This document shows, in pieces, positions 4,050 through 5,166 of a stretch of 5,166 nucleotides of DNA (position 1 is the stretch's first letter; every line of letters starts with the position of its first letter). Below the pieces are notes generated by a model that made no database searches, was not told the DNA's origin, and saw only the letters and a program-made list of their open reading frames with translations. This stretch comes from Candidatus Tectimicrobiota bacterium (GTDB taxonomy: Bacteria; UBA8248): assembly GCA_016184445.1 (NCBI GenBank), contig JACPCT010000309.1, positions 1-5,166 on the forward strand. The letters are read 5' to 3'. The translations under genes were made by a program, and so were the position numbers.

Positions 4050-5166
4050 ATGTCCACGCGCGAGGCGCGCACCCAGGAGCTCCTGAGCCTCCTCCGCTCC
4101 CGCATCCTGGTGCTGGACGGGGCGATGGGGACCATGATCCAGGCCCACCGCCTCTCGGAGGAGGACTTCCGGGGGGGGCGCTTCGAGGATCACCCCCGCG
4201 AGGTGCGCGGGAACAACGACCTGCTCTGCCTCACCCAGCCCGCGCTCATCCGCTCCATCCACGAGGCCTACCTCGAGGCCGGGGCGGACATCCTGAAGAC
4301 CAACTCCTTCAACTCGACCGCCGTCTCCCTGGCCGACTACCACATGGGGCCCCTGGCCTACGAGATGAACCTAGCGGCCGCGAGCCTCGCCCGCGAGGCG
4401 GCGGATGCGTCCGAGGCCCGCTCCCCCGGCCGGCCCCGCTTCGTGGCGGGCGCGATCGGGCCCACGAACCGCACCGCCTCCCTCTCCCCGGACGTGAACG
4501 ACCCGGGCTTCCGGAACATCACCTTCGACGCGCTCGGGGAGGCCTACACCGAGGCGGCCCGGGGGCTCCTCGACGGGGGGGCGGACATCCTCCTCATCGA
4601 GACAGTCTTCGATACCCTGAACTGCAAGGCGGCCCTCTTCGCCATCGAGTCCCTCTTCGAGGCGCGGGGGGAGCGGGTGCCCCTCATGGTCTCGGGGACC
4701 ATCACCGACGCGAGCGGCCGCACCCTCTCGGGCCAGACCACCGAGGCCTTCTGGAACTCGGTCGCCCACGCGAGGCCCCTGAGCGTGGGCCTCAACTGCG
4801 CCCTGGGCGCGAAGCAGCTGCGTGCCTACGTGGAGGAGCTCGCCCGGGTGGCCGGCGTCCCCGTCTCCACCCACCCGAACGCGGGCCTCCCGAACGCCTT
4901 TGGCGGCTACGACGACAGCCCCGGCTACATGGCGGACCTCCTCGGGGAGTTCGCCCGCAGCGGCCTGGTGAACATCGTGGGCGGCTGCTGCGGCACCACT
5001 CCAGCCCACATCGCCGCCATCGCCGGCGCCGTCGGGAAGGCGGACCCGCGCCCCATCCCCGAGGTCCCCCGCCGCTGCCGCCTGAGCGGCCTGGAGCCCC
5101 TGAACGCCGGGCCCGAGACGGGCTTCGTGAACGTGGGCGAGCGCACCAACGTCACGGGCTCCTCCC
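4050..5166 (+). CDS. metH: Cobalamin-dependent methionine synthase, N-terminal portion (cut by window edge)
   Basis: MetH transfers a methyl group from 5-methyltetrahydrofolate through cobalamin to homocysteine, giving methionine, in the cytosol. The frame stays open from the ATG at 4050 to the edge: 372 codons of a protein usually near 1,200 residues. Nearly all of it is the homocysteine-binding barrel. [13 protein letters not shown] (19-31), GNNDLL (54-59), [11 protein letters not shown] (80-90), [16 protein letters not shown] (137-152) and [18 protein letters not shown] (217-234) closely match E. coli MetH. The zinc ligands are C250 in GLNCALG and C313/C314 in GGCCGTT. After the linker RLSGLEPLN (344-352), [14 protein letters not shown] (359-372) opens the pterin-binding domain. 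The cobalamin and reactivation domains would lie beyond the window. The start is fixed by GGGGAG five bases upstream and by alignment with the E. coli N-terminus. It follows broken folE2 after 295 bases and probably has its own promoter. Confidence 0.97.
   Translation, partial: MSTREARTQELLSLLRSRILVLDGAMGTMIQAHRLSEEDFRGGRFEDHPREVRGNNDLLCLTQPALIRSIHEAYLEAGADILKTNSFNSTAVSLADYHMGPLAYEMNLAAASLAREAADASEARSPGRPRFVAGAIGPTNRTASLSPDVNDPGFRNITFDALGEAYTEAARGLLDGGADILLIETVFDTLNCKAALFAIESLFEARGERVPLMVSGTITDASGRTLSGQTTEAFWNSVAHARPLSVGLNCALGAKQLRAYVEELARVAGVPVSTHPNAGLPNAFGGYDDSPGYMADLLGEFARSGLVNIVGGCCGTTPAHIAAIAGAVGKADPRPIPEVPRRCRLSGLEPLNAGPETGFVNVGERTNVTGSS

Noticed and set aside
4371..5009. 212-codon minus-strand frame
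   Set aside because: Entirely opposite metH, whose plus-strand frame matches the known protein throughout.

Overview
The window is very GC-rich bacterial DNA (roughly 70% by eye) with strong G/C third-position bias, so long spurious ORFs appear opposite the real genes. Gene content (MetH, FolE2, MazG-like hydrolase, ACMSD-like amidohydrolase, MetE-like proteins) and clear Shine-Dalgarno sites indicate a bacterium. The base composition would suit an uncultured high-GC lineage such as a deltaproteobacterium, Rokubacteria or Tectomicrobia, but nothing here fixes the taxon. No rRNA, tRNA, CRISPR array or transposase was seen.

Layout. On the minus strand (read right to left) is a probable operon. 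It runs from a TTG-started metal-dependent amidohydrolase of the ACMSD-like type (1457-2452), across a 21-base gap, to a stand-alone MetE-catalytic-domain protein (260-1435). After 161 bases comes the start of a second, very similar MetE-like gene cut by the left edge (1-98). A 230-base divergent intergenic region (2453-2682) holds a bulged inverted repeat and candidate promoters for both directions. On the plus strand follow a small MazG-like nucleotide pyrophosphohydrolase (2683-3018), a folE2-type GTP cyclohydrolase I gene that is broken (3103-3754), a 295-base intergenic region with a candidate terminator, promoter and structured leader, and the first 372 codons of metH (4050 to the right edge).

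How the genes relate. FolE2 makes the first committed pterin of folate synthesis, MetH uses methyl-folate to methylate homocysteine, and MetE-like proteins are zinc-thiolate methyl- or alkyl-transfer enzymes, so one-carbon/folate/thiol chemistry runs through the window. Because a true MetH is present, and the MetE-like genes are duplicated and tied to an amidohydrolase, the minus-strand operon is more likely a catabolic or specialised transfer pathway than a second methionine synthase; this is inference.

The main anomalies are: folE2 lacks an internal stretch of roughly 55-65 residues and changes reading frame at the same point (decay or assembly error); the MetE-like genes are a recent-looking tandem duplication; and the metH Shine-Dalgarno lies inside a perfect hairpin with a competing pairing partner upstream.
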